Positions 33,626-45,696 of a stretch of DNA of 64,000 nucleotides are shown one piece after another; within the stretch, counting starts at the first letter, position 1; each line of letters opens with the position of its first letter. Origin of the DNA: Helianthus annuus (lineage: Eukaryota > Streptophyta > Magnoliopsida > Asterales > Asteraceae); contig NC_035449.2 in the NCBI RefSeq assembly GCF_002127325.2, positions 146,794,931-146,858,930 of the forward strand, in the 5' to 3' direction. The position numbers and the translations under genes are program-made. The notes beneath the pieces are model-generated. The model did not search any database and was not told where the DNA came from. It saw nothing but the letters and a program-made list of their open reading frames with translations.

Positions 33626-34101
33626 TGTTGGTGCACTGAATGTCTGTTGACTACGTTTGTATTGAGTCTTAGGTCTAGATAGGTTGTACGGAGTCGAAAA
33701 ACAGGATTTGAGATGTTAGAGGTGATTTCGCTCATAATGACATAGGTGTCATTTGAAGCGAAATCATGTAGTTGCTATTTCGCTCCAGTGTACATGTTTA
33801 GAAGGGATTTCGCTCATAGGTACAATAGGTGATTTCGCTTATTTGATCACATGGGGTTTCGCTCTTGGAGCGAAATCAGACATACTATATAAACCCATGT
33901 GTGATCTTCATTTGTAACGATTGGAGCGAAATTAGGTCATGCTATTGGTGTCGAAACTCTGTCAAAATCTACTCAGAAAGCATTAATAGAGAAGGAAATT
34001 GAAAGGAAAAGCTGTTGTTACTTTGTCTACACTGATTCCGCCTTTGTACGCAAAGATGAACTACCTTAACTGACTTTTTCGGGTCAAACAACGGTCCAAC
34101 A
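33626..34101 (+). repeat. Copia-1 3' LTR
   Basis: 476 bp, TGTTGG...CCAACA, followed by TSD aatca. Confidence 0.97.
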
Positions 34102-34106
34102 AATCA

Positions 34107-35088
34107 TGTATCTTGTTTACCGCAAAACTATATCCAAAATTATACAAAATGCTAAAAAACAACAAATTACCTGATATTTGTGGCTTTGGATAGGAATGCA
34201 CCAGCAACCATTAACAACAAGGTAATGTATATATGTTCATTTAGGCCAACTAGCAAACAATTAGAATATAGAAAGAGAATGAAAAACCTTGTTTGAGAAG
34301 TCGTTGCTAAAAAACATCAAAAAATGTGAATCAAACAAAAAGCGTCTAACGTGGTGTAAGTAGTTTGGTCTTGTGTAAGAGGACTTAAGAGACCACTCGC
34401 TGCATTGAAATTCCTGAAAGAAAGAAAGTTAAAAGTGTTAGAAATGTGTGGGTGGGATCAGCTGAATATTCAATTAACATCTTAGAATTATAATCATAAG
34501 TTTATAACAAAATCACTCATATTTAGCCTAATTAACCTACAAACAACCAAAACTGGTTTAAATAACCACAACCAAGGGCTCACTGACCTCCAATTCAAAC
34601 TCACAATCCATATATGACCAACAATAATCACAAATATCAAGTCAAATTAACATCTTAGGGCTTTAATCATAACAATATCACTCATGTTTAACATAATTTA
34701 CATCAAATTGTAAACTAAAACTACAATACTCCTTCTAAGTAAAAAATAAAATACCATTTGACTTTCGATCTCTGTGAGTCTCCACTAAAGATGTTTCCGA
34801 ATTACCTCGCCTGCATCCCGAGGAGGATGAAAGTGAAAATCGATCTAAGTAATCTCATTCTAGCTTGCTTCAAATTGAATCATACGCTTAATATTGGCAG
34901 CGGAGGAGAACAGATGGGAGGAGAGCATTGGTGGTAAGTGGTAACTAAAACTGGTTAGGGTTTGGTGGAAGTTGGAATTGTCGGTGGTGTGGTGGAGACA
35001 CGGTGGAGATACGGTGCAGATCTCCTGAACTTAGTGGGATTAATTTAGGTTTTGTGGAGGTGGGGTGTTTTGAGGAAGAAGGAAATGA
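34107..35088. other. Unassigned sequence
   Basis: About 1 kb of AT-rich sequence after Copia-1. No ORF or repeat was recognised. It may belong to the same unit as the CACTA-like segment that follows. Confidence 0.4.
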
Positions 35089-35675
35089 TTGGTCACACAT
35101 AAATTTTATTGTGTCCATTTACCAACTCTAGCCACATAAAAACGCTTTATCGTGAAATACTATGGCACAGTTAGTCACATTTAGTCAAAGAAATTTATAA
35201 GTGATTATATGTATTATCTTTTAGCTACGTCATTAAAAATCAGTTGTGTCAGCTAGTTACAAATGGTCACACTTTTCTACTATGGCTAGTGAATGTCACT
35301 TTTTTATTAAACATGTGACTAAAGGTTTCGAAGAGATGTGTTTTCATCACATGAATCAAAAAATCAAAATAAAAGTGGCAATACGTTACATTTGTCCACA
35401 TTTTTCAAGTTGTGGCTAATAAATGACACAGTTTTTCCTGAAAGTGTGGCTAAAAGTTTTGATTTGTTACGCAATAGCCACATTAATAATCAAATGTATG
35501 GCTAAGTGTTTTGAGCTGTTATACAATGGTCACATTAATAATAAAATGCGTCTCTAAAAGTGTTTTAAAATATTATAAATGACATTTAGTCACACATTTA
35601 ATCAAAACTGTGGCAGGCCTGTTTTTGAAAAAGTGTGGCTAAAGACCAGTTTTGACGTAATGTAATAACCAATGA
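35089..35675. mobile_element. Possible CACTA transposon terminal region, degraded
   Basis: More than ten scattered copies of ggtcacac, tagtcacat, gtggctaa and their complements occur in 590 bp, like CACTA subterminal repeats. The segment ends in gtggctaaagaccagttttgacgtaatg, which resembles a decayed CACTA terminus. The partner end and TSD were not found. Confidence 0.35.
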
Positions 35676-36709
35676 ACTATATGTAATAGTCCGTTGTGTC
35701 AGTTCGTTTGGGTTGTCAGTTAACCCGGACTTGTTTGATATGCTTAAAAACATGGGACCTAATTATCTGCATTTCTCTAAAGTATTATAGATAATGGGTT
35801 AGAGTGTTACATATACTCCTTTGACCTAGACTATAGCCCAAGTAGGTACCTTATGTGCCTTATGTGCTTCATGTTTGTCCTAGTTTAAATTATTTAATTT
35901 TACTTTAAAGTTTTTTTTCATGGAAAACACATATTCATGAGAGCACCTTTAGTTGTTATATATGCTAATTGTGACATGCCTTACATGCTACTATATTATT
36001 TAGTTTAATGTCACAATTACACACATAATATTATATAATTATCAAGTCTCTCATTTGTTCAATTCTTATTCCCATTTCTATGATTTTTTAGTCATGTTAA
36101 TTTCCAATGGAATTTCATTTATTTTGGATTTCTTTTTGAGATTTCGTTTTTCATTTGAGTTTTCAATCTCGGTTAAGTAAGTTCTAGTGATGGATACGTA
36201 GTAACCGGACGTGTTAAGTACTAGTAGTCGAGACATCCTGTCTAAGTTGACATTCGTATAAATCCAATCAACCGACGGACCAGTTTGTTACATCCCAAAA
36301 ACGGATTTGGTAATTAAACTAAATTAATCAGGGATGAGCGGGTAAAATACCATTGGTGGTAAAAGTTAACCCGATAAACATTAGGATTCAAATAAATAAA
36401 CCTAATATTAAATAAAAGATAAACTGATGCTTTTTAGAAAATAAATATTATAAAAGGCCCGGGATATCGGGACTTAATTTAAATTGAGTTGTAGCATTCT
36501 CGAACTTAGTAAGTCCAGTAATCTTGTTTGTTTAATAATTGGCATGAAGTATGTGACTAGGAATATTAACCTAGTTAACGTGGTAGTTTATTTATTAAGG
36601 TTAAGTAAGTTATAAGCAAACAAAATACTAACCAAACCTAAGGGACTAAAGTTGGTTAAGTGTGAAAGTTGTTTTGTAAGAATAGATGGAAAAATAAAAA
36701 CCCAGGTTT

Positions 36710-36743
<34 letters not shown>

Positions 36744-38185
36744 CGAGATTGAGAGAGAGAGAGAGGTGAAGTTCCTCTTCAAAATCCCTAATGCACAAAA
36801 TCAATGGATTGAAGGTGAAATCCAAGTGATTTCCCTTGCATGTTTGATGATTTTAGCTCTCTAACATCATCTAAACCTAAGCTATGTGATGAATTTTTGT
36901 ATGATGAGTTTTTATGATTAAGTGGGATTTGATGAAATTGATGATGTATGAATGTTCATAATCATCATACATTCATACTTACTTGTATGTGTAAAATACT
37001 TGAGTAATTTAAAGATTTGATCTAAGTGTTCATACATATCATGAAATGGGTCTTGATGATATGATGAAATTGATGTTGTAATAGTGATATAATCATCATG
37101 TTTACTAGTTTGTGTGAGAAACTTGAATAATTTAGTTGTTGGGATGAATGTCCAATGATATGATGAAATGGGTTTTTGCATAAGAGATGAAAACCCAAGT
37201 TCTAGTATGGTAGATTGATGAATTAGCATACGATAATTGAAAGTTATGTTAACTTGATGTTGATGAGTGTATAAACTTGTTGAATTCAAAGAAATATGGT
37301 GAATTTGGTAGAGAAATTTAGCTAATATGATGGCCTAAGAATATGTCCACCGAGTATTTGATAAAATACCTAAATGAGTTTCATTGAACTTGTTAATCAT
37401 TTATATATGTTAAATGGCAGTTAGACTTTTAAATGTCGACCTATAATGGAATTGAATGAGAAATATGTTATAAAAGTCCACAAGGTGTGATGATCATGAT
37501 GTAGAATGATTAATCTAACCATCTTGTAGATGTTATATGATATGCTTGAGATACATATATATTTTGAGTATAAAATAAAATGTGAAGGTTAAGTAAAAAT
37601 CCAAATTTAATTAATAGGGGTGTATATTGAACTCTATAAATACTTTAGGGGGATATTATCTCCATGTAACTAATACGTGAGATACTAAGACGCGATATAT
37701 ATAGATGATACAATTGATTGGTTATAGAGTGAAAGTTTGAAAATAATTCTCAATCATTCTAACCTAAAAACTGATCACCTCCTTCTTTCCAATGTAATAA
37801 TTGTGTAACCTCCCAATAACCAACACCTTCATCTTTTTTCCGTCATTTTTGAACCTTATTTAAATTTTACTATTTTAGTGAAATTGACGACTTCACCGCA
37901 TCGCACGGGCTCCATCTACTATATAATAATTAATGTTTAAGGGACTATTTGACAATCGATCTTCCAGTAAATGTTGAGCCAATAAGAGGTCTGAATGGGT
38001 GAACCAGTAGAAGTAGGACAATGTGGTGGTGGGTCGAGGAGGTGGTGTGTGAGTGGGCGGTGAGGGTTATGAACACAGGTCAAGGGATAAAAAGGTAAAA
38101 GTTTCATTCAACATCCTTTTGAAACTTAATGTGTAAGAAATTTGTTGCTTGATTAAGAGGCGTCTTTCTGGTGTAATAAACACAC
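35676..38185. other. Unassigned AT-rich sequence, possible LTR start at 36289
   Basis: About 2.5 kb with no supportable gene. TGTTACATCCCAAAAACGG at about 36284-36302 looks like an LTR start, but no partner or TSD was found. It includes (GT)15, a GA run, and a taataattaatgtttaa phrase (about 37920) that recurs near 57405. Confidence 0.35.
36711..36740. repeat. (GT)15 microsatellite
   Basis: A perfect GT run, followed within 10 bp by a short GA run. Confidence 0.95.
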
Positions 38186-38188
38186 TTA

Positions 38189-38377
38189 GACCACACAGAG
38201 TGGGGGGCTTGAAGGAGGCGTGGAAGCCCCTCCATGTTTGGAACACCGCCCTACCATGCGGCTTGAAGGTGGCGTGAGGCTTGAGGATCTTCACGCGGCG
38301 TGGGGGCAAAAAGGGAGGTGAGGTGGAGCGACGTGGTTGGTTATTGTTGTTTGGTTTTCTTTTGTTTGGTTGGTATT
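38189..38377. mobile_element. Harbinger/Tourist-like MITE, left part
   Basis: The left end GACCACACAGAGTGG mirrors the right end of 57180-57328 (reverse complement GACTATTTAGAGTGG), followed on both sides by a TTGAAGG.GGCGTGGA phrase. TTA lies at 38186-38188 and at 57329-57331, the TSD expected for Harbinger elements. Tekay-2 splits it. Without the insertion it is about 338 bp. Confidence 0.65.
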
Positions 38378-40403
38378 TTTCACACCCCAACCGATGGCGG
38401 AATCATCGCGGCATGGCACTGAGCGAAACAGATTGTCCAGAAGTTTCCATAACAATTATCATTACTATCCAATTTATATAATACGTCCCATACCGTACCT
38501 TAAATAGCAAACAAATTATTACAGATAATCATCTAGGCAAATATTCTGTTCCGACAACTCAGATTTAAATATAAATACAGCAATTGTTTATCTACTTCTA
38601 GAAACCCTTAAATTGACCACTACAGACAACTATTTGTTGGGCTCTAGAGCTTTATTCTAGCCTTGCTTTCCTAGCAGATAAGCATCTTAAACACCTATCA
38701 CATACGTTAAAATAAAGTCAATACATAAAATGTAAAGGTGAGCACACAAGTTTGATAATAGCATAATAGAGTTCGAAATAGTTTACGCATAACCAACACG
38801 TACACAGAGGAAAACGAAGCATGTTAATTATCGACATGGATCTATCGATACCAATGACTGCGGGTTGACTGCCCGAGGCAGTTCGCAATACATGATTACC
38901 ACTGTAATCCATGCAAGTAATTGTCCTTAACAACCCCCGTGTGAACGGGTGCTGAGTCCAAACTATAGTACTATCGTCGTTAAGGCAGGTAGACAGCATT
39001 CCACGTGTAAACATAACAACAAGCATTCATTTAGTCACGTAATACATGTGGTAACGGTTAGCGTTTAAAGTAATTGAGTAGTGTGTTCGATGTGATTTTG
39101 TATAAGTAACGTATGTAACACCCAAAAGTGCTAAAGCAAAAAGGGTTCGAGTATACTCACAGCGGTTGATGGATTGAAGGGAGCGCTTGAGAGTAGGGTT
39201 AGCCTGAATAGTTCGATAGCATAACGATAAGCAACGCGTAAAATGGAAACAAGTGCTGGAGGGTTGGACAGCTGGTCGATCGGACAGTAGTTCGATCGGA
39301 TGGCTGACCGTTCGGTTGACAGTCCATTCAGACAGCTGTTCGGTCGGTCGGTAGGCCGATCGGGTGGCTATTCGAGTGGATTGTTTCTTCCTTTGAGAAA
39401 GATGTGTTTGTGTATGATGGCTTGACTTTTGAAGTTTTCGTTGTAGCATTTGAAAACATTGAAGTATCTTTACCTTTCAGGTCGGTTGATCGGACGGTTG
39501 TCCGTTCGGCCGGCTGCCCGATCGGTTAGGTACTTCAGCAAACAAGTTCTCAGCAGGGTGTCACCTGATCAGACGGCTGTTCGATCGGGTGGCACTCCAA
39601 ACGCGTTGAACATGTTGAAAATCGACTGAGTGTTAAAGCATAGTATCTCATGATCCAAAGAGTAATTCAAATCGGACAATAGTCCGATCGAATAGCAGTT
39701 CGTTCAATACTAGACTTCATGAAATTGTTCAAGTGTGGGGCCATGTGCTAGCCGATCAGCTGGCCAGTTCGATCGGCTGACTGTCCGATCGGCTGGCTGT
39801 CCGTTCGGACAGCAGTCCAATCGGTCAGCATCCTGACCTGGTCGGCCTGTTCGTCTAACACTTGGCTGTTCTGATTTGTCTTTCTTTTTATTGAGGTAAG
39901 TTGACAACGAGTCGAACCATAGGAACTTCGTTCTTACTTGTTCCTCCTGATCGGACAGGAATCACCCAAATCCGGCCGGTAAACTGTTCGGAATGGAGTT
40001 TAACGTTTAACCCGAAATCGTGAACCTCGTGGATAGAATCCAAATCTTGACCACACGACTACTAGGATGATTAGTAAGTCGGCATAAGCTTCGTTTCTAT
40101 CGGTTTTGAAGGCATTGAGTGTAAAAGAGTTGAAAGAAAGTTAGAAAACCATCTTTCAATCCTTTTCACCGTGCAAATGTTTGATCCATGAAAGATCTTT
40201 GTTTGTTTATGTGGAAATCGGCTAGATCCAAGTTATTCTTGGTTGATTGAGGCCAAAACATGAAGTTCTTCAAGAACACCATGATGACATCATCCTAGAA
40301 CACTTGAATCTTGATGATTTCACGGTTAAAAGTTAAGATTTGAAAGATAGAAAGGTGTAGGAGTGCAAATAGATCAAGAAAGTACAAGATTTAGGATGAA
40401 ATC
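38378..40403 (-). repeat. Tekay-2 3' LTR, first part
   Basis: Matches 54383 onward up to the Copia-2 insertion. It contains the main CGATCGG arrays (39277-39840). TSD aaatc ends at 40403. Confidence 0.93.
39277..39840. repeat. CGATCGG arrays phased at 16 bp in Tekay-2 LTR
   Basis: Core CGATCGG (or CGTTCGG, CAATCGG and similar) starts at 39277, 39293, 39309, 39325, 39341, 39357 and 39373. Further series start at 39487, 39503, 39519; at 39566, 39582; at 39669, 39685, 39701; and at 39753, 39770, 39786, 39802, 39818. Steps are 16 bp with one of 17. The 9-bp linkers are not conserved. The other LTR has the same arrays (about 55275-55840). Confidence 0.9.
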
Positions 40404-40905
40404 TATTGGTGCATTCGTCTGTCGTCTACGTCTTGTATCGAGTCTAGAGTAGGATAGGCTAGATCAGGGCACGGAATCCAAGTTTTTGTGTTTAGATGTG
40501 ATTCCGCTCCACATGACATCTTGTCATCTGGAGCGAAACCCCTATATTCTGATTCCGCCCAAGAGTGTCTAATGTCCTGATTTCGCTCCAACTTATAACA
40601 TCTGATTTCGCTCGTTCTTATAATGCTGATTCCGCTCCTGTTGATCATGCATGTTCGAGCGGAATTAGAAATACTATAAATAGGTAGTCATTTGGAGCGA
40701 AATTACAGAGTTGTAGAGTGATTGTCTTCCGGTGAGCCACGAAGTGCTGCCGAAGTGTTGACTCGGCTGTAAACGTCGATCAATTAATAGAATCAAAAGT
40801 TTAAAGTATATACTCGGTGAATTGAACCTAACTTTTCTGTTTCCGCCGTTCAAATCAGGAATAGTTCTTCTGATAGACTCAATTGGGTCTGAATACGATT
40901 CTACA
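40404..40905 (+). repeat. Copia-2 5' LTR
   Basis: 502 bp, starting TATTGGTGC (TG changed to TA) and ending CTACA. It contains about 8 copies of gatttcgctcc or gattccgctcc, in both orientations. Confidence 0.95.
40657..40683 (+). promoter_or_regulatory. Probable Copia-2 LTR TATA box with adjacent motif
   Basis: ACTATAAATAG (40673-40683) lies 6 bp after an inverted motif copy (GAGCGGAATT, 40657-40666). Confidence 0.5.
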
Positions 40906-40907
40906 TG

Positions 40908-40919
40908 TGGTATCAGAGT
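40908..40919 (+). other. Copia-2 primer binding site (initiator Met tRNA)
   Basis: TGGTATCAGAGT, 2 nt after the LTR. Confidence 0.88.
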
Positions 40920-41109
40920 TAAGGAGGAAGAGCTCTTGCCAATTCAGCTTAAAATTCTGTTTTTCTACACCTTCTACACTGTTTTTTGAAATTTGACCGG
41001 GAAAAAGTGATCGAATTGTTTTGATTTTTGCACAGCATGCTCGGAATTAGTATCTAACAAAGCGTTGAAAGTTTCATCAGCTAATTCGGATTAAAACTTG
41101 ACATTTTGC

Positions 41110-41398
41110 TAATTTCGCTTGAAACGAGTTCGAGAAAACATGACGTCACATGTGATTTCGCTCGAAATCAGTACCTGATTCCGCTTAGAACTTGATTTCG
41201 CTCCAGAGATTTCAGTTGATTTCGCTCCAAATACAGATTTCGCTCCAAAGTCATTGCCTAATTTCGCTCCTGGTCACGTTGTTAATTCCGCTCCAAAATT
41301 ACCTTGTGATTCCGCTCCTGGATACTTTCTGATTTCGCTCCTGATTACTTGTTAATTTCGCTCTAAACAGGAATCCCAGTTAAATTGTTGATTTCGCC
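41110..41398 (+). repeat. TTTCGCTC motif array in Copia-2 leader
   Basis: About 12 copies of gatttcgctc/gattccgctcc in 290 bp at irregular spacing, running up to the gag start. The same motif occurs in the Copia-1 leader although the sequences between copies do not align well. Confidence 0.88.
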
Positions 41399-41438
41399 TG
41401 AACTGACTGTTTTTGTGAAAGTTTTGAAATCTGAAAAA

Positions 41439-44400
41439 ATGGACGAAGAATTCTACAACACATTTGCTACACCGGTTACCCCGATTACTATTGCACAGAT
41501 CATGATGCTAGAAAACGAAACGGGAACAATGCAAAAACCGCCAAAACTCATGAACATTGAAGAATATAAGGGTTGGGTAGGTCATTTCGAAAACTGGGTA
41601 CAAGCCAATTACCTAGACGCTTGGGAGTGTGTTGAGACTAAGTATGTAAGACCGTTAAATGACGATGAAGAAGAAGTTGAGATCAAGGATATGAGTGCAG
41701 ATGAGAAAAAGAAATACAAAAATGAGAAGATGATGTTAAGTCTACTACAACAAGCTGCGAAAGAGGGTATTATGGTCTTATTGCAACACAACGGAAGCTC
41801 GTATTCAATTTGGAAAGCTCTTAGATCAAAGTTTGTTGGTAGTCAGGAAATGATCAAAAACAAGAAATCTCTGTTAAAGAAAGAATTTGACTTGTTTCGT
41901 GGATTGAAGAATGAGAGCACAAAGCAAATCATCGAAAGATATTGTAATTTGTTGGTGAATATGAAGAGGGTAAGCATCCACAAAGACAATGAAGAACTGA
42001 TAGAGAAGCTAGCAGATGCATTGCCACACGAAACATGGGGCACATATTTGATGGTGCTTAGAAACAAGAAAGGATTCAACACGCTCACATTGAGTAAATT
42101 CATTGAGAAGTTGGAAGCTCAGGAGATGGAGCAAAGAAAAATTGTTCGGATGAAAGATTTCGATGGTGAACATGATATTGGATTGTATTACAAAGCAGGG
42201 GTGAATGAGAAATCTACAAATCTATCTCCAAAAGTGGAAACTGCTTACAGTACAAAGAATTCAACCGGAAGTTCATCAAAAGGATCAAGCAGCAACACAA
42301 GTTTCTCATCATTTCCATCATTTGATCCAAATATTTCAGCAACAAAGAATGGAAGAAAACTTCAGTGCAATATTGTATTAAATCTTGAGAATGATCAAGA
42401 TTATTCAGATGAAGTTGCTAAAAATCAAATGTCTTTATTAGGAATGGTTTTAGAATCTTACAGTTGTTTTGTTGCAGGTCGTATTGGGAATCCAATGCTA
42501 ACAAAGGAGGATTACGACCAGATAGATGCTGAAGAGATGGAGCTGATGGACATAAAATGGTGTTTGGCCAGTGTGTTAAGGAGAGCTGAGAAATTCAAGC
42601 AGATCACGGGGAGAGATGATCTTCGTGAGGCTAATGTTTCTACTTTAGGTTTTGACAAATCTAAAGTTACTTGTTTTCGTTGCAGGGAGAAAGGTCACTT
42701 CAAAAGGGAGTGCACCAACCGCGAAGCAAGTGGAGCTCAGAATCCTTTCAACAACAACAATGATTACTACCGAAAAGCCATATACCATCAAGTTGCTCAA
42801 CAACCATCTCAACAACATCAACATCAAGCTCAAACAGCACATGGAAGAAATATGATTGAAGATTCTGGAAAGAGAGCTTGTGTGGTTAATCAAGATGAAA
42901 AGAAACCATTCAACTGGGATAAATATGTTTCAGCTGATGGAAAAGCTTGTGTGATTGATCAAGACGATGAGAAATTAACTGAGGGTTTTAGCTGGGAGAA
43001 TTTCACTTGGGATGATTATATTCCTGATCAAGCAACAGCCCATACAGCTCACAAAGCTTTTGTTGCCAGAATAGAAGAAGACAGTGATGATGATGGAACT
43101 GAATATTATGCTAAACAAATGAGAGATCATTTGAAGATGTTGGCAGAGAGTGATAGTGAAGATGAAAAGGCAAAGAAGAAAAAGAAAAAGGTAAAGACAC
43201 CGGTGAGTAGTGATGATGAGACAATACCGGTGGTGAGAAGAAAAGTGAAAGAAGTTCCAAAGTTCGAGATTAATGAAGAAGCCATTGCAAAGAAGAGTCC
43301 AGTGATTTGTGAAAATTGTGAAACTGTAAAGAAACAAAACAGTTCTTTGATTCATAATATGAACAGGTTAAAGGAATCTTATGATGTGCTCAACAAAGCA
43401 ATGAACATGTACAATGATACTAGTGAAGAGCAAGCAACTGCAATGAAGACACTTCAAGGAGCGTTCATGGTCAAGCAAAAAGTTGTGAACAATTATATCG
43501 AGAAGTGTGCTGCTCTTGAACAGAAACTGGAATTTCAGAGGATTGAAACTGAAAGAGTTAATCGTTTGTTAAAAAGTTACTCATGTTCGTCTTATGTCAT
43601 TGACAGGATTTATCCGACGGCTGAAAGCTTGAAGGCATTTGAGGACAATGATGTAACCAAAGAAAAGAAAGTTTTCAGAAGAAAAGATTGAAGAAAAGAC
43701 TCCAGTGAAAAAGATTAAAAAGAAGAAAGACACTGAAAAGACGACATCTGGTAAGAAACAAGGTGTCAGTTACAACAAGTGTCCACCCCCGCTGGAAAAT
43801 GGAAATTTGGCTAGAAATCCAAATGATGAAAGAGTCAAAAAGGCTATAAACTTACAGTGGGAGTCCGAGTCGTCAGTCAATCTACCAGAAAGTATTGATG
43901 TCACGTTTACATCATCTAACACTGATCAACAGTCTCAATTGATGAAGATAGTGGTGGATCATGTGTTAGACAATGATGAGACAGAAGAGTCAAAGTCGGA
44001 GTCTAGTTCAGAGTCAAAGTCTGAGTCAAGCACTCCGGGTCAAATTGAAAAACAGGGCAAAATAGTTTATGACAAAGAATTCCTGTTATCAAAATCTAAT
44101 TTGGATGATGAACCGTTTAAGGTTGCTTATATTTTGAATGATTCTGACAAATTATATTCTGATGAGGAATTTCCAATAAGAGGTGTCAAAACCGAACTGA
44201 TAAACAAGGTTTTTAAACTAACAGAAATTAATATTTCTGAAATAAAAGATTTACATCTTAATGAAAAATCTAAAAAATACACCTCAAGAGTTCAACAGAG
44301 ATTAAACAAGAAAAAAGGTTACAGTTTTGGTTCAGGTTTTCAAAAGAAATCGAACCATAACGGTAATTTCAAAAAGAAAGGTCTTAGTTTTACTCCAACA

Positions 44401-45223
44401 GAAAAATGAAAAATATATTCGAGATTTTAAATCCAAGATGACATTTGTTTCAGGAACATCATCTGAAGAAGAAGAAAAGAAAGCATTCTGGAGGCAGTCA
44501 AACGATGAGTTCCTTGCAAAGAAGCAAGATGAAATGAAGAAGATGGCTGAGCAGAAGAAAGATACGAGAACCTGTTTCCAATGCAATAAAGTTGGACACA
44601 CTGCCAGGGAGTGTTCTAAGGCAATACAATCAAAACAGGGAGTTTCTCTTAAACTGAAAGAGAAAGTAGTTGAGTTTGAACCACCCATTGATAGAACTAA
44701 ACTGTTTAAAAATTCTACTTTTTAAATTGGTGAATGTTCGAACAAGTTTTACAAGAAGAGAGCTAAATCTGACAACCAAAAATGGGTTGTTAAGAAAGCT
44801 GTTGAAAGCTCTAGCGATGATTCTGATAGGTCAAAATCAGAGGAGCTATCTTCTGGCGATGAATCTGACTCCACAAAGTCAGATGAGCCACAGGTTGTTT
44901 TAAAAAGAGAAGCTATTTTGAAAGATGAAAAATCAGTTCTGACTGTGAATGATGAGGATTTTCCATCACTTCGGGCTGAAAATTATAAGAAGAAAATTGG
45001 TAAAGTTGAAATTTCTAACCAATTTTATTCTGATAAACAGGTGCTTGATGTGGAAAAGGTCTTTAACCCCAAGGTAAAACATATCTTTGGTAAGATGATT
45101 GATCGAAAAGTCAAAGGGGTTAAAGAATTCTATGAGAAGAAGAGAGGAGGTAAGAAACCGAGTGATGGTGACTCGGTGACACCCAAGGCTGGTCAGGCTT
45201 GGGTGGATATTTTCTTTGAATGA
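41439..45223 (+). pseudogene. Copia-2 gag, oversized, with two zinc knuckles; lightly broken
   Basis: The ATG at 41439 (MDEEFYNTFATP) opens 750 intact codons to 43691. A frameshift near 43690, a second near 44400 and an in-frame TAA at 44723 interrupt the rest, which ends at TGA 45221-45223. Order: gag domain (EEYKGWVGHFENWV ... LSKFIEKLEAQEMEQ), first CCHC CFRCREKGHFKREC (about 42672-42713), acidic stretch, CENC pair, coiled coil (about 43310-43580), IDVTFTSSN, DKLYSDEEFPI, second CCHC CFQCNKVGHTAREC (about 44573-44614), FPSLRAENYK, VTPKAGQAWVD. Total about 1,260 codons. It is less damaged than Copia-1 gag although no pol is present. Confidence 0.9.
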
Positions 45224-45233
45224 AAAACTGACT

Positions 45234-45276
45234 TGCCGGAGATCCCAAGTTTGTAATCGTGGATCATGAATCGGCA
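45234..45276 (+). promoter_or_regulatory. Conserved hairpin just after Copia-2 gag stop
   Basis: Outer TGCCG (45234-45238) pairs with CGGCA (45272-45276). Inner GATCC (45241-45245) pairs with GGATC (45261-45265). It begins 10 nt after the stop. See the Copia-1 equivalent at 18598-18634. Confidence 0.6.
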
Positions 45277-45696
45277 TCTTTCTTGAGAAATTTACTACGG
45301 TAATATCAATCATACAAACGGTAAAGAGGTTTGTTTGTGTTTCACATACAAGTGGTTAGGAGATTTGATTGTGCATACTTGCATATGGTAAATCAAGGAC
45401 ATTAATTTGTACTTGCATTTTCCTACAATTGATTGAAAGACAATATGATGAACCACATCCCCGAACCTACAAATAGTATACCTACAAGTGGTAAAATCAA
45501 CTAAACTTATTTTCCGGAAAAACCATTTTGATTAAAACAAACTTAAGTGTTTTGAAATCTAAATGGGAAAATAGTTTGTTGATAGGGGGAGTTCTGATTG
45601 TTTATGCCAAGTGAATGGCGAATTGAAGAAATTTGATATCAGTTGTCAAGTTTATTGTACAGTTTGTATTCAATTTTCTTTAATGTGTTTGCATTT
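45277..45696 (+). other. Copia-2 junction segment where pol is missing
   Basis: About 420 bp with no ORF. It lies between the post-gag hairpin and the gggggagtagaaaatttcag phrase (about 45700) that corresponds to 31978 onward of Copia-1. It contains repeats of acaagtggt/tacggta phrases. Confidence 0.6.

Larger units (their letters stand above)
2141..34101 (+). mobile_element. Copia-1: SIRE/Maximus-like Ty1/copia retrotransposon with two nested insertions
   Basis: The element is bounded by 476-bp LTRs (2141-2616 and 33626-34101) and a perfect 5-bp TSD aatca (2136-2140 and 34102-34106). It has an initiator-Met-tRNA PBS after the 5' LTR and a polypurine tract before the 3' LTR. Gene order is gag, protease, integrase, RT, RNase H, which is the Ty1/copia order. 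An oversized gag and a long non-coding segment after pol fit the SIRE/Maximus lineage. Removing the Athila-like and Tekay-1 insertions leaves about 10.3 kb. LTRs differ at about 13 of 476 positions by eye, so it is the oldest element of this nest. Gag and pol are both interrupted by stops and frameshifts. Confidence 0.95.

Noticed and set aside
36289..37800. Another solo LTR starting TGTTACATCCC
   Set aside because: No matching 3' terminus, partner or TSD could be found.
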